Origin: CAVQCT01 sp964371785
GTDB taxonomy: Bacteria; Zixibacteria; MSB-5A5; GN15; FEB-12
Direction of reading: 5' to 3'
DNA: 64,000 nt
Assembly: GCA_964371785.1 (NCBI GenBank)
Contig: CAYJOL010000001.1
Location: 1 to 64,000, forward strand
Numbering within the stretch: position 1 is the first letter of the stretch; the number at the start of each line of letters is the position of its first letter. This document shows positions 63,611-64,000 of the stretch, in pieces. A model generated the notes under the pieces. It was not told where the DNA came from. It did not search any database and worked only from the letters and a program-made list of their open reading frames with translations. The translations under genes and the position numbers were made by a program.

Positions 63611-64000
63611 TCAGGCGTTAACAAGCGGCTCATCCCAGCGCTTGCTGGCATTCATCGCGGCAAGACGCTTTTCAATTAGATCGTCGATATTCAACGCCCG
63701 GGACATACGGTCGAATTTCTTCTGATCGATCGGCGAAACCAGCTTCATTTCTTCGATCACGGCGACTATTTTTTTTACCGATTGTTCGATTCGCTCAAGC
63801 GTGTCCGGCATCTCCCGGATGATGCGCTCGGTGTCCCCTTTTTTCAGCATCAGCTCCACAATCTGGGACCGGCCGTAAATTCCCATAACAGCGTTATTCA
63901 AATAATGCGAAAGCGTGGCCATAGCGATATTCTTCGACTCAACAGCGCCCTTCGCTCTTTCTTCTTCGAGAAGACTGCGTGTCAGTTCCTGGCGCTCTTT
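63611..64000 (-). CDS. H-box signalling protein lacking an ATPase domain (N-terminus cut by window edge)
   Basis: The frame is open to the right edge, so at least 129 residues are encoded; the ATG at 63922 is internal. Upstream of it is a charged coiled-coil (SLLEEERAKGAVESKNIA). Then MATLSHYLNNAVMGIYGRSQIVELML, an H-box with HxxNN like that of the kinase at 48760-50718, and a second dimerisation helix. The protein stops about 60 residues later without HATPase boxes, so it may be a phosphotransfer protein or a response-regulator output. The N-terminal domain is off-window. Confidence 0.65.
   Translation of the reverse strand, partial: KERQELTRSLLEEERAKGAVESKNIAMATLSHYLNNAVMGIYGRSQIVELMLKKGDTERIIREMPDTLERIEQSVKKIVAVIEEMKLVSPIDQKKFDRMSRALNIDDLIEKRLAAMNASKRWDEPLVNA

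Overview
The window is about 64 kb of one bacterial chromosome with dense, mostly housekeeping gene content. The organism is most likely a Gram-negative of the FCB superphylum. A secreted protein at 10.5-11.3 kb ends in the NYPNPFNP-type C-terminal sorting module common in that group. An Mla-type lipid transport operon, heptosyltransferases with an MsbA-like flippase, and an outer-membrane barrel protein point to an outer membrane. A eukaryote-type citrate synthase and a fused pyruvate:ferredoxin oxidoreductase suggest an anaerobic or microaerobic lineage such as candidate division Zixibacteria. The phylum is an inference; no rRNA gene lies inside the window.

Layout. 1-350 (minus): tandem sigma70 promoters and a boxA, read as the leader of a ribosomal RNA operon that starts just off the left edge. 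0.5-9 kb: a membrane glycosyltransferase with TPRs, DUF3592, YtxH-like, SRPBCC, DUF1028 and radical SAM proteins, a candidate promoter-to-terminator small RNA (3034-3166, minus), and the mlaE-mlaF-mlaD operon. 9-23 kb: a ThiI/MnmA-like PP-loop enzyme, secreted proteins, a C69 peptidase, a second glycosyltransferase-TPR protein, comF-xerD-degenerate GGDEF, a metal permease, and an M28 peptidase with PDZ. 23-32 kb (minus): msbA-like exporter, four glycosyltransferases, and a RelA/SpoT homologue, then an M50 protease and a lipoprotein. 33-36 kb (minus): glutamate dehydrogenase, 3-methyladenine glycosylase, PHP phosphatase, metallo-beta-lactamase fold hydrolase.

36.6-46.6 kb (plus) is the central-carbon region. 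prfB (with an intact programmed +1 frameshift) is followed within a few bases by pta, an aminotransferase and pckA; then come an FmdB-type zinc ribbon, a GlcD-like oxidase and citrate synthase. Two TGTGA-N6-TCACA palindromes sit at the prfB and citrate synthase promoters, one in an activator position and one in a repressor position, which suggests a CRP/FNR-family regulator tying these units together. 46.7-53.6 kb (minus): two orphan sensor kinases, a strong hairpin element, trxB, an NDUFA9-like epimerase and cobO. 53.8-58.6 kb (plus): an Rrf2 regulator with an iron-sulfur type Cys triad, dcd and nifJ. 58.7-64 kb: a barrel protein, a TolB-like propeller protein, pepA, aroC and a truncated H-box protein.

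No CRISPR array, insertion sequence, prophage or defence island was seen. The observations most worth following are regulatory: the candidate small RNA, the CRP-like site pair, the 5' UTR with interleaved stems at 11.3 kb, the hairpin element at 50.8 kb and the apparent non-canonical start of mlaE.
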